A stretch of 64,000 nt of DNA from Ascochyta rabiei (taxonomy: Eukaryota > Ascomycota > Dothideomycetes > Pleosporales > Didymellaceae): positions 310,001 to 374,000 of the forward strand of contig NC_082406.1 of assembly GCF_004011695.2 (NCBI RefSeq). The letters are read 5' to 3'. Below, in pieces: positions 1 through 10,517 of the stretch. The notes under the pieces are model-generated. The model saw only the letters and a list, made by a program, of their open reading frames with translations. It made no database searches and was not told the origin of the DNA. Every line of letters starts with the position of its first letter. Within the stretch, counting starts at the first letter, position 1. A program made the translations under genes and the position numbers.

Positions 1-2944
1 ATTAGAGATACTTAGGAAGTATCTAGCAGAATATCTACAACGTGGCTAGATACAACACTTAAGGTTGCTAGCTAGGGCGCCCATTCTCTTTTTAAAGAAG
101 AAAGACAGTAACCTATAACTGTGTGTAGACTATAGAGGTCTAAATAAGATAATAGTTAAAAACTACTATCTATTACTACTAATTACAGAGTTACTAGAAC
201 AACTAGCGTAAGCTAAGTTCTATACTAAACTAGATGTATATAAGGCATATTACTGTATTTAAATTTAGGAAGAGGATAAGTAGAAGACTACTTTTTAAAC
301 TAGGTATAGATATTTTAAGTATACAGTAATGCTATTTAGACTTATTAATGCTTCTACCTAATTTTAGGCCTATATAAACAAGGCACTAATAGGATTAGTT
401 AATATAACTTATATTATGTATCTAGACAACATATTAGTATACCCTAAGACAGAGGAAGACCACATTAGACATGTTAAGGAGGTCTTAAAGAGGCTTTGCA
501 AAGTAAACCTCTATATGCGCCTAGATAAGTATAAATAGCACTATTAACGCACAGAGTACCTTAGGTACATAGGTTTGCCTAAAGGGGTAAGTATTAACCT
601 AGACAGGGTTAAAACAATATAAGAATAGCTAATCCTGCGCATAGTTTGTAATATCTAAGTATTTATAGGCTTTATAAACTACTATTAGAGGTTTATTACA
701 GGGTTTTCTAAATTAGCCTTACTATTAACCTAATTAACCTAGAAATAGCCAAATTTAGCTAAATCTAGTTAAGCAATAAGGAAGGAGGAGAATTAGCTTC
801 TTAAGCTAAGCAAAGAATCCCTATAAGCTTTCTAGAATATAAAGAATTTATTTATTAAAGTACCTATCTTAGTTTATTTTGTACCTAGGAGACAGACTAG
901 GATAGAAGTAGATGCCTCTAGAGGCGCTATCTTAGGAATCCTCAGTTAACTAGTCCCTATGGAGGGGAAGCTGGCCTAATAGAGGCCTTTAGACTTCTAT
1001 TTAAAGAAGTTAATTTAAGCTAAGTACAACTATAATACTTATAACTAGGAACTTCTTACAATTATCTAGAGCCTATAGCATTAGCAAAGATACTTAGACA
1101 GTACCTTCTTTAAGATCTTAACAGATTACTAAAACCTAAAATAGTATATAGAGACAAAGGTTCTTAGCTATTAGTAATTAAGGGCATACTTAGTGTTATC
1201 TAAGTTTAACTTTATAATTACTTATTGCCTAAGGTCTATAAACCCTGTAGATAGACCCTTACAGCGTCCTAATTATATAAGAGAGGCGTAAGACCCCTTA
1301 TAAAAGTATAATAAGGCCTTTATACAACTGCTTTAGGAGATCCTAACTAGAAGAAATTCTAATGCTCCCCTAGTAGCAGCTATAACCCTTTGTTTGTCTG
1401 TAAAAGAAAGGAAGGATATAAGAGATCTTAAAAGAGAAGAATTAAGAGAGAACAGTTACACAGAGCTAATAACAGACTTAGACAACAGAGACAAACTCTC
1501 TAGTACTAAAAAAGAGTTAAGCAATGTTAAAATAGGATAAAATAACCTAGAAAAAGACAATATAGCTAAGGAAAAGCGCATCTTGCTTATAAGGCTAGAA
1601 GATAAGGTGTAAGTAATTAAGGAACGTTATAATAACCTAATGTTAGGACACTTTAGAGCATAAAGGACCTTAGAGAAGATTTAGCGCAGATATACCTAGA
1701 AGGGCATTACTAAGAACGTATCTAACTACTGCTATAACTAGTTAGTATGTAGGAGATTAACTGCTGCCTAACATAAACTATACAGGTTATTATAACCTTT
1801 CTTAGTGCTAAGCTAACTATAGGAGGATGTAACCGTAGATTCTATTACAGAATTACCCCCTAGTAAAGTGGCTAGGCTATTGTATAACTCTATACTAGTA
1901 GTAGTATATAAATTAATAAAAATATTACACTATATAGTAGCTACGGCTAATTAGAATAGAAAAGACCTGGCATACGCCTAGATTAGAGAAATTATCTGTT
2001 TATACAGCACGCTAGCATAAATTATCTTATATTAGGGGCTGTTAATAAACTTAAAGACGTAGGAAACCTTTAACTACTATTTAAACTTAAAATAAGTCTT
2101 AACGTTAGCCTATTATCCCTAGACAGATGGCTAAACAGAAAGGCTAAATCAGACTCTTAAACAGTACTTACGTTGCTACTATACTCTAGAATAAGATAAT
2201 TACGCCCTATAGATTTTAATTACAGAATTTATATATAATAATAGCATTTACGCATCTATAAATTTAATACTCTTCTAAGCCTGTTACAGTATAGATCTAA
2301 GGGGCACAGGTTAGCCTACTTTAGTATTAAAAGGCAGAGAATCTCCCTTTATAAAGAAATTAGCTACTAGAGTTTTTTCCTTACAGGCTACATATAAAGC
2401 AAATATAGAAAAGTTAAACAAGTATTAAAAGAAATACTTAGATAAGAAACAACTACTAGCACCCTTTAAAGCAGGTAACAAAGTACTAGTCTCTAGTAAA
2501 AACATTAGGACAGTACGCCTAAAAAAGAAGCTAGACTAGAAATACCTAGGACCTAGGACTATTACAGCCTAGATTGGCCCTAGTGCATATAGAGTAGACC
2601 TGCCAGAAACAAAAGGGATCTACCTAGTATTCTATGCGTTACTGCTAGACCTATACACACTAAGAGGTTAACTTCTAACTATACAGGAATAAATATAAGA
2701 AATTATAGTTAAGAAGGAGAAGAAGATATAGGATGTAGAGAAAGTCCTTAATAGAAGGTAACTAGCTAACAGACAGTAGGAGTACCTTATTAATTAGGAC
2801 AGATTCTTTAACTTAGAAAATTCCTAGGATATTAGCACAAATCTTTCTGAAGAAGCGATAAAGTAATACTAGAAAATAATAAAGTAACTGCTTAGACTGC
2901 GTAATAAGACATTAAGGTTAAAGGCTAAAAGAAGGGGAGACTAA
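1..2944 (+). pseudogene. Family A pol remnant: RT, RNase H, integrase, chromodomain
   Basis: Decayed Gypsy polyprotein, one frame with many TAA/TAG stops. RT at about 1-650 shows LCVDYRGLNKI, then FYTKLDVYKAYY and MYLDNILVY (active site YLDD read as YLDN, a G-to-A change). RNase H follows near 880-1180 (RIEVDASRGAILG). Integrase runs from about 1640 to 2400: a decayed zinc finger, then YNSILVVVY and LAYYPxTDGxTERLN near the catalytic Glu region. A chromodomain-like tail at about 2690-2870 (VEKVLNRRQLANRQ..EYL) precedes the final TAA. Chromodomains in chromoviruses steer integration to heterochromatin. The N-terminal gag and protease lie outside the window. Non-functional. Confidence 0.9.
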
Positions 2945-3213
2945 AAAGGCTAAATACCTTTACTTAATTATAATTTTTCCCTGTAGGGATTTTTTAATTA
3001 ATAAGTATTTAATAGTTTATGCTAAGGGAAAACATAACCCTACCTTACCCTAAGAAATACAGACTAGCTAAAGTAGATATCTTTTAGCCTATTATAGCTA
3101 TTTCTAATATAAGGAGATAAAGAGAGTTATACGCTTCGTTATATAGTTATAATTATAAGCAAATATAGGAGAATTAGTATAGAAGAACACCTTTCTAGTA
3201 TTATTTAGACTAT
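2945..3213. other. Spacer between the converging pol and accessory frames of A-left
   Basis: AT-rich stretch where pol (+) and the accessory frame (-) meet tail to tail. No frame, tRNA or repeat stands out. It is conserved in the inverted copy at 15792-16060, so it belongs to the element. Confidence 0.6.
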
Positions 3214-4805
3214 CTAAGAGTGTAATGCACCTAATTGCTATATTAGCCTAAACCTGTCTACTAACTACAAACTTAGGTATTATTAATCTAAACCTTCTAT
3301 TATAAGGAACACCTACTAACTATAACTACTACTATAGGTATAAGCAGTAGCCTTATAACTATAAGGCTTCTTAGCAGCAGCAGCAGCAGCAGCGTTGGCA
3401 GCGGCCTGCTCAGCAGCTTCCTGCTCCTCCTGCTCCTCTTAGAGCTAACAAAGTGTCTTGCTAGTACCTATAATCTAGTACTTTAACTATAAAAGAAGTT
3501 AGATATTGTTAAAACAGGTTAAAACGTGCTATAATACCTTCTTGCAGGGGGTAATAGGCACATCTAGATTAGACTTGCTACTGCTCTCCTCTAACAACTT
3601 CTTTCGCTTCATCTCAGCCTTAACAGCGCTAGCCTTAGATTAATCTTGCTTCTTAATATAGATGCTAGACAAGGTTAACTTACGTGCGTAAGTGTTGCTA
3701 TTATAGAGTGTAAGTAGGTCTTCCTACAGCAAATAGTTCCTATAAAGCATAGATTATACTATAATAAGCTAAAAAGAGATAAAACATACTCTTAAATTAT
3801 ACCTAGCAACAAGCTAGCCTAGGTAATAATAGACTTGCCTATTATAGTCTTCTTGTTAATAGATATAGGTGTAGTAGTAGCAGGTGTTACAGAGGTAGTC
3901 TTAACGCTAGTTGTATTAACAATAGCAGTATAAGTAGCAGTAACTAGGTAATAACTAGAGTAAAGGCGCGCTATATTGCTAGAAAGCCTTAAATAGCTGT
4001 TAGCGTACTTATTAGGGCCCTAAACGTGTTAAAAGATACTAGAATAAGCTAAAAGGAGACAAAACACGTACGAATAGGCAATTCTTATTACTATTATAAC
4101 ATTCTATATAATACTAGGCCTAGGCGTCCCTATAACGCAGGCTACCCTATAAAGCTAGGTTAGTAGAGAAACAACAGTCTCTATAGACATTACTATTAGT
4201 AATACAGTAGAGATAGAGCATACAGCACTACTTAGCAGTCCTACTATTCTTAGCAATATTAATTTGTAGTAAGCAGGTATAGACATAACAGCTATAGCAA
4301 ATAGTAGTTAGTAACAGTTAGTAATAGTTAGTAGTAGGTAGTAGTAGTTAGGAACAGTCTAAAAAGGTAACTAAGGCGTGTTGTGCAGTGCTATCTGCTA
4401 AAATGTGTTAGAACGTGCTAGAAAGACCTAGAAAATTCCTTAGCTATTCTTACAAAAGTGCTAGACAGAATAGGTTAGTAATTACTAAAATAAAGTAGGA
4501 TATAGAAGTAACTAATAAAGCTAGGGGTATAGATAGCTTATATGCTGCTAGCTACCTAGTTAGAGCTTTAGCCTTCGCAGACAGCTGCCTAGACCCTAGA
4601 GCTAAAGTAAGAGGTAAGAGAGGATTTCTGTTTAACTTTTATTAGGTAAAGACAGAATTAGTATTAAGCCCTATCTAGCCTTACAAGGCGTCTAAAACGC
4701 CTAAGCCTAGTTAGAATTAGCTATAACAGGACAGATAGAGTAAACACATCTAAAGCTAGGCTAAAATAATACAGTATTACTAATTATACTATTATTTAAG
4801 CAAAA
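3214..4805 (-). pseudogene. Family A accessory frame, opposite strand to pol (left copy)
   Basis: A decayed reading frame on the - strand between the pol stop and the 3' LTR. I do not recognise a named family. The C-terminal part is the clearest: a Lys/Glu stretch (AEMKRKKLLEESSSKSNLD), a segment suggesting a coiled coil, an EEQEEQEAAEQ run followed by poly-Ala from a CAG/GCT repeat, then KKPYSYKA, ending near LGALHS and a TAG. Upstream is a Cys-containing patch matching IECYNSNKNCLFVRV in the other copy, one of several C-x2-C-x6-C-like patches in this window. Several frameshifts and RIP stops are present, so the start is uncertain. Both family A copies carry it, so it belongs to the element. 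Role unknown; a nucleic-acid-binding protein is an inference only. Confidence 0.55.
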
Positions 4806-4826
4806 TAATCTAGAGAAGGGAGGCAT

Positions 4827-5028
4827 TGTTAGGCGCTGGGCCTAGGGGTACCTCTGCCTATCTTGGCGAGCTACTATAGGGCTAGTCAGCCTAGACTATA
4901 TCAAGGTGTTAGAGGTTATCGCTAATACTCCAGTAATTAGTCTTGTTACTACACACTACGTACCTCAATAAACCTGCTATCCTCTTTAACCCTATCCTCC
5001 CTCGTAATCGCTTTGTACACTCTTTACA
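4827..5028 (+). repeat. Family A 3' LTR, left copy (202 bp)
   Basis: Starts TGTTAGGCG and ends CTTTACA. Matches, inverted, the 202-bp repeats at 13978-14179 and 28283-28484. Differences between copies are mainly TpG to TpA and CpA to TpA. Confidence 0.93.
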
Positions 5029-5033
5029 TTAAT
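5029..5033. repeat. Probable target-site duplication of A-left (TTAAT)
   Basis: The five bases after the LTR, TTAAT, correspond to TTAAC at 6873-6877 in the uninterrupted family E copy, with E sequence following in both. The left-hand duplicate is outside the window. Confidence 0.7.
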
Positions 5034-5323
5034 AATCTACATTATAAATAATAAGGACTAAATATAAGGACTAAATATAAGACCTTACTCTACCTGTATT
5101 AAACAACTACCTATAGGCAGAAAACTTCTAGGTATAGATACAGGGATATAGCACTGTCTACCTCTATCTATTAAACACAAGCTAACTAACTACTCTTAAA
5201 CTACATAATATAGCATAGTGCCTAGACATACTTTGCAACCTTGTCTTATTCTAACAACTATGTTAACAGGGCATCTAGTAGGACACAAAAGGAGATCTAA
5301 CTTAGCTTAGATAAGTAGAAAAC
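5034..5323 (+). pseudogene. Outer family E protease-region fragment
   Basis: Fragment of Copia polyprotein covering the protease region, parallel to 6878-7156 of the inner copy. Words shared with that copy include ALNNYLQAGNSQVQIQGY (Gln restored by comparison between copies). It is cut on the left by A-left and on the right by the inner E insertion. Non-functional. Confidence 0.75.
5319..5323. repeat. Left flank of inner E insertion (AAAAC)
   Basis: The left flank AAAAC, the right flank ACGAC (10518-10522) and the uninterrupted homologous site ACAAT (7152-7156) are related but not identical. They are consistent with a decayed 5-bp target-site duplication. Confidence 0.5.
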
Positions 5324-5485
5324 TGTTAGATAACCGACCTTGCCGAACTAAGTCGGGGGTTTAGGGTTAACCTCGGTTAACTTAGGGGCTAGCGGCACAC
5401 ACACATAAAATGAGCGATTAAGACAGATAATTATTAATTAATTACCTTTATTATTATATTTTCACATTAAGCATATTATCTAACA
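5324..5485 (+). repeat. Inner E 5' LTR (162 bp)
   Basis: TGTTAGATAACC to ATCTAACA. Compared with the 3' LTR it carries about ten CpA to TpA changes, the RIP signature. Confidence 0.93.
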
Positions 5486-5500
5486 ATTAAGAGTCTTACT
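5486..5500 (+). other. Inner E primer-binding site (tRNA-Lys CUU 5' half)
   Basis: ATTAAGAGTCTTACT begins at the first base after the LTR. Its complement AGTAAGACTCTTAAT matches the anticodon arm of tRNA-Lys(CUU) up to nucleotide 39 (loop CTCTTAA, then T39). Drosophila copia is known to be primed by initiator tRNA cut after nucleotide 39. The same 15 bases sit in the same place in family F. Confidence 0.65.
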
Positions 5501-5604
5501 AACACTACTAAAATACCCTTTTAATATGTTGCTATTAACTATACGTAATTTAACAATAATTCTTATAGATTACACAACCTACACAGCTTAGTTACATTAA
5601 CTAC

Positions 5605-8600
5605 AGACCTGCTGCGCCTCTCTAGACGTATAGGAGAAGATAGACCTAAACAAGACTATCCCTCTAAGGACTAAGCTATAAGTACCTAACGCCCTAGACA
5701 TTACTAACTATAAGAGGAGGCTAGCCCTTAGCAATAATAAACAAGGAAACCCTTAGCTTCTAGAAATCCTTTCTAAACTATCAGCTAACAGCCTAAAGGC
5801 ATAGAAGGAAGATGATAACTATTAGAAGAGCTGTCTTAAATCCTACAAGATAGCGGATAGAGACTACCGCAAGGAACAAACTAACCTAGACAAGGTAGTA
5901 ATATTTATCTAAAGCTTAGTATCACCTTACCTTATAAAGAACTGCTGCTAACTAAGTAAATTAATTTAAATATAGCTTATTAGCCTTAAACACACAGTTA
6001 GCATTAATGCTAAAGAAGAACAATTACGTGCACGCCACTAATACCTAGCAGCCCTTAAACAAATAAGACAACCTAGGAGCTAGGATACCTAGCTCCTTAA
6101 GTATAATTATGCTGCAACTAATGCTAAAATAGAGGGTAGTACTAAAATATACAATATATAAGACACTGTCTAAGACTTTTTAGATTTAGTAATAAAAATA
6201 GCGCTAACCTAGGTAATAACATTCTAGGACTATAGCAGATAAGAATAAAACATAACTTATAAAGAAATAATAAAACGCTTCTAAGAGCATATAAGTAACT
6301 ACTACCCTAAGGGGAGACAGTAAAGAGGCGCCCTTACTGCAGGGAACAACTTAACTCTTACTACTAGTAGTAAATCTACCCTAGACACTAACAGGGACGC
6401 CTCTTATGTTATTAAAGACGCATTATCTACTCCTACTACACAAGAGAGTTACGAAAGGCCTTATTAAAAACAGAACATTAGTTAAATAACCACATCTAAG
6501 CAGTCCCTAAGAGGGGATACAGCAGTAGCCAGAGGAGCAAAATGCCCTGCTTGTAGACAATGCTATAGACTAGAAGATTGCTACTACGTCTACAAAGATA
6601 AAGCACTAGAATAGTTTACCCTACGCAATAGAATTATAGAGATAGTACAATTTAGGTTAGAACAAAATGCTAACCTTTAAGATTAGGTTAGATCTGCGAA
6701 ACGAGCTCGCACTAAGACACTAGCTATTAAGACATCCTAAACACTAGAGGCACCTTTAGGATAACTACAGGGACAGAAGATATTAATAATTAATATAAGT
6801 CTAGTTAAAGAATTATACAATATAGAGCTACTAAGCTACCCTCTTAGAAACTCCTTTATCCTTAACTTAGGATTAACTATCTATATTACAAACAACAAGG
6901 ACTAGATAAAAGACCTTACTCTACCTGCACTAAATAACTACCTATAGGCAGGAAACTCCTAGGTATAGATATAGGGATATAGCACTGTCTATCTCTATCT
7001 ATTAAATATAAGCCAACTAACTACTCTTATACTACACAACATAGCATAGTTCCTAGACATACTTTGCAACCTTGTCTCTTTCTAACAACTACGTTAACAG
7101 GGCATCTGGTAGGACACAAAAGGGGATCTAACTTAGCTTAGACAAGTAGACAATACAGCTATCACATCCTTAGATAAACAATATAGATAATAGGTACTTA
7201 GGGAACAGCTACAGACAGCATTTGCAATATAATTAATACAAAGCTAAACACCTAAGACTGCTACTGCTCTGCTATAGCACAAGCGGATAGGGCACCCTAG
7301 AGCTGCTACTATTAAACACCTTATTTAACAATCTTAGGGGGTAAGAGTTAGGGGTATTACTACAGTCTAATGTAATGCTTACAGACAGGCTAAGACTAAG
7401 AGGCAAATTAGCTAAACACTACAAACAAGCAATAAAGGACTAGGAGAACGCATAGTAATTAACTTCCACTTATATAAAGAAAAAAGCTTTACTAAGGAAA
7501 AGAGCTAATTACTTACTATTAACAGGCAATCTAGCTTCCTTTAGGACTTCTACTTTAAAGATAATTAACTAGGAAAGATAATTATCTACTTCCTAGACAC
7601 TCTTACATAATTCCTGTTAAAACAATACAAGATCTAGGTTAAGGTAATTAAGTGTAATAGTAAAATTACTACAATAAAACTAGAAGTATTAAGATAGTGA
7701 GCTGCACAATTAATTAGGCTTAAGCCTTCTACACCAGACACCTAAGCACAGAATAGAGGTGCTAAACGCTTAGGGGGTGTAATAAAAGATAAGGTACGCA
7801 CTATAAGATTAGACGCAAACCTACTATAGGAAATGTAGCTAGAGATTATAAGGGTAGTAGTGTACCTACATAACTAAACACTAAGGTTATTAAATAACTA
7901 GAAAACACCCTATAATGTGTTCTTTACCTATACAGCTTAACTAGCTAGCCTAAACATATAAAGTAGAAAACTAAACTAGGCATATCTAAAAGTATATAGA
8001 TATAAAGCCTTTACTCTTATAAGTAACACCCTTTAAGGAAAATTATAACTCTAGTAACTAGACCTAAGAGCATAGGTAGGATACCTAGTAGGATACTAAT
8101 CCTTAAATATATATTAGATATAGATTCTAACCTTAGTAAAGGTTATTAGCATAAGAGACGTAATCTTTAATAAGGATACTGTCTTTAGCAGCTAGACTTA
8201 GGACCTAATAGACAACCTTATACACAGTACTTTTAAAGAGATAGCAATATAGACAAGAAGCGTAGAGCTTCTACCTCTACCCTAAAATAAGGCTAAAATC
8301 TAGTTATTCTATAAGGACAATACTATTACACACTTAAATACTATAGAAGATAAACTAGGACATAATAATAGACAGAAAGCTGGACATATATATCTAATTC
8401 CTCCTCTAACTCTGCTACTAGTTCCGCTGTTAATAAACATGTTATTGCTATCCTAATTAGCAAGAGGTGACAGCTAATTAGGAGTTAGTAGGTAGCACTA
8501 GGTAACTGCTAATTAGTTAGAATTAAAGCTAGCGTAATCTTAAGGAACTTTATAAATCATCCTGTAGAAAGCCGCATTTATAGCTGGTATATAAGGCAGA

Positions 8601-10340
8601 TGCATAAGCACATACTAGGGCAACAATATTAACAAGGCTAGGTTAAAACAAATGTTAATAAAAGGGCTTAAGCCTTATTAATGCTAACTCCTACTAGAGC
8701 TAACAGCACAATTAAACCTAGAGGACCACCTGCTTCACTAATAGTTTAAAGAAGCTAAGTAAGAGCACCTTAGCAGCTATTAGAACATAAAGTTATAGTC
8801 TAAAGTACCCCTAACAAAGACTAGGGCAGTAGGACACTAGATACTTAACTATATGTAGGTATACACGTATAAGCTTAATAAGAACTACTACCTACTTAAA
8901 TATAAGGCACGACTAGTAGTCTAAGGTATCTAGCAACAAAATATTACTTCTAAAGATACCTATACAGCGACACTAGCTAGTAGGTCCTTTAGAATGCTTA
9001 TAGTAACTTTAGCAGCATATAACCTAGAACTTAAGTAGTTTATTGTTATAAATGCCTTTATTTATATATTAATTAACAGAAAGGTCTATATAAGGATGCT
9101 ACGCAGGCATTAGAAACTAGGTATAGCCCTACAGCTACATAAGGCACTATATAGACTAAGAATCTCTCTACTCCTCTAGCAGAAGGAATTTACATCTACT
9201 CTAACAAGCTATAGATTTGTAGTTGTTCCCTATAAACCCTGCTGCTTACTTAAGAATAGAGTTACTATCTTCTTCTATGTAGACGATATTATTATAGCTT
9301 ATTACCTAACTAGAAGATATAAGGCAGACAAGGCCCTTAGCTATATTACTAACAAATACTCTGTTACAGGAGGAAACAATCTACAATAGTTTCTAGGAGT
9401 AGAGATAACCTAAGAGTAAGATAACCTAAGGATCCTTCTCTTACAGGCGTTATATATTAACAAAATTGTCTCCCTAGAAGACAAGACAGACATACAACAC
9501 AACACACTAATATTAAGCATTAAGCTTCTACTAAATAAAGGGGAAGCTGCCGCATTAGAAATTAACAAATACTAGAGAAAGATTAGATCTCTCCTCTTTA
9601 CTGCGGTCACTACTAGGCCTAACATTGCCTTTGCCACATCTAGGCTGGCACAGTTTCTAACTAACCCTAGACAGCAGCACTATAACGCAGCAGATTAAGT
9701 GCTATTGTACCTATAAGGAACACAAGACCTGTCCCTTACCTTTAGAGGCAACAAGCACCTAGTAGTCGCTAGTAATGCATTATTTACTAATAATACTCTT
9801 AATAGGAAGAGCTCCTAAGGATATACTATTAAACTATACAGAGGACCTAATGCCTAGAGAGCTAATAAACAAGACATAGTTACTACATTAACAAGTAAAG
9901 CAGAGCTACTTGCCCTAGCACAGGTAGCTAAGGAAGCTATTTTTATCTTACAACTATTGTTAGAACTTAGCATACACCTCTTATAATTAACAATTACTAT
10001 TTAATATAATAATACCTAGACTATCTAGTTAATTAATAAGGAAGTCTTAAAACTCTTAACTCGAATATAATATGTAGACATTTACAACTACTAGCTGCGA
10101 TAAGAGGTAAATAAAGGCACTATAACAGTAACCTATGTCCTATCTACTAAGATATTAGCTAATAGACTTATAAAGGCTCTGCCTGCAAGGAAGTAGTTAA
10201 CCTTTCCAAGGCAGCTAGGACTAGAGAAACATACTAAACAAAGAAAGCTAGCTAACACCTAGATAGAATTACTTAACTAAAAGCTCTCTAACCTAGAGGT
10301 ACAATAAGAGCCAGTTGTGTCTAGCTCTAATTAGGGCCTT
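5605..10340 (+). pseudogene. Inner E gag-pol polyprotein (Copia), RIP-broken
   Basis: One largely continuous frame with TAA/TAG stops. Gag at about 5605-6720 ends in a zinc knuckle near 6541-6590 (CPACRQCYRLEDCYYV). Protease near 6850-7080 shows ILNLGLTIYITNN where active Copia has a D-S/T-G core. Integrase near 7700-8060 includes RLGGVIKDKVRTIRLDAN and TPYNVFF. RT runs from about 8790 with LNKNYYLLKYKARLVVQG and an intact active site YVDDI at 9275-9289. RNase H follows near 9770-10190. It would make the capsid, protease, integrase and RT of the element, but stops throughout the frame make it dead. The YVDDI box is better kept than in the outer copy (YIDNI). Confidence 0.9.
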
Positions 10341-10355
10341 AAAGCTGAGGTGGTG
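10341..10355 (+). other. Inner E polypurine tract
   Basis: AAAGCTGAGGTGGTG directly abuts the 3' LTR, the place where plus-strand DNA synthesis is primed in LTR elements. The outer E copy has the similar AAAGCTGAGGGGGTG at 13707-13721. Confidence 0.65.
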
Positions 10356-10517
10356 TGTCAGATAACCCACCTTGCCGAACCAAGTTGGGGGTTTAGGGTT
10401 AACCTTGGTTAACTTAGGGGCTAGCGGCACACACACATAAAATGAGCGATCAAGACAGATAATCATTAATCAATCACCTTTATCATCATTTTTGCACATC
10501 AAGCATATTATCTGACA
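10356..10517 (+). repeat. Inner E 3' LTR (162 bp), little RIP
   Basis: TGTCAGATAACC to TCTGACA. It keeps CpA at sites that are TpA in the partner LTR (for example GATCAAG and TCATCATTT). It is the least mutated LTR of its family here. Confidence 0.93.

Larger units (their letters stand above)
1..5028 (+). mobile_element. Family A Ty3/Gypsy element, left copy (5' part outside window)
   Basis: A Gypsy LTR retrotransposon on the + strand, entering the window inside reverse transcriptase and ending at its 3' LTR. Order seen: RT, RNase H, integrase, chromodomain, an opposite-strand accessory frame, 3' LTR. The same sequence occurs inverted at 13978-18396 and 25618 onward, which fixes the boundaries. 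It sits inside the outer copy of Copia family E: the 3' flank resumes E sequence that can be read uninterrupted at 6873 onward. All frames are broken by stops at Gln and Trp positions. Confidence 0.9.
5324..10517 (+). mobile_element. Inner family E Ty1/Copia element, full length (5194 bp)
   Basis: Complete Copia structure on +: 5' LTR 5324-5485, primer-binding site at 5486, gag-pol, purine-rich tract, 3' LTR 10356-10517. Both LTRs are 162 bp. It was inserted into another E copy, giving direct duplication of the pol region (7157-10340 versus 10518-13706). Domain order, with integrase ahead of RT, identifies Copia. Confidence 0.93.

Noticed and set aside
3375..3440. CAG triplet run considered as a CRISPR or satellite
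   Set aside because: Too short, no spacers, and it codes for the Ala/Glu stretch of the family A accessory frame.
3214..4805. Accessory frame as a retroviral-type envelope gene
   Set aside because: It lies on the opposite strand to pol and shows no signal peptide or clear membrane anchor; the order is wrong for env.
5605..10340. Ciliate-like genetic code (TAA and TAG read as Gln)
   Set aside because: Stops also replace Trp, and paired LTRs and duplicate copies show the underlying C-to-T and G-to-A changes. RIP explains the pattern without code change.
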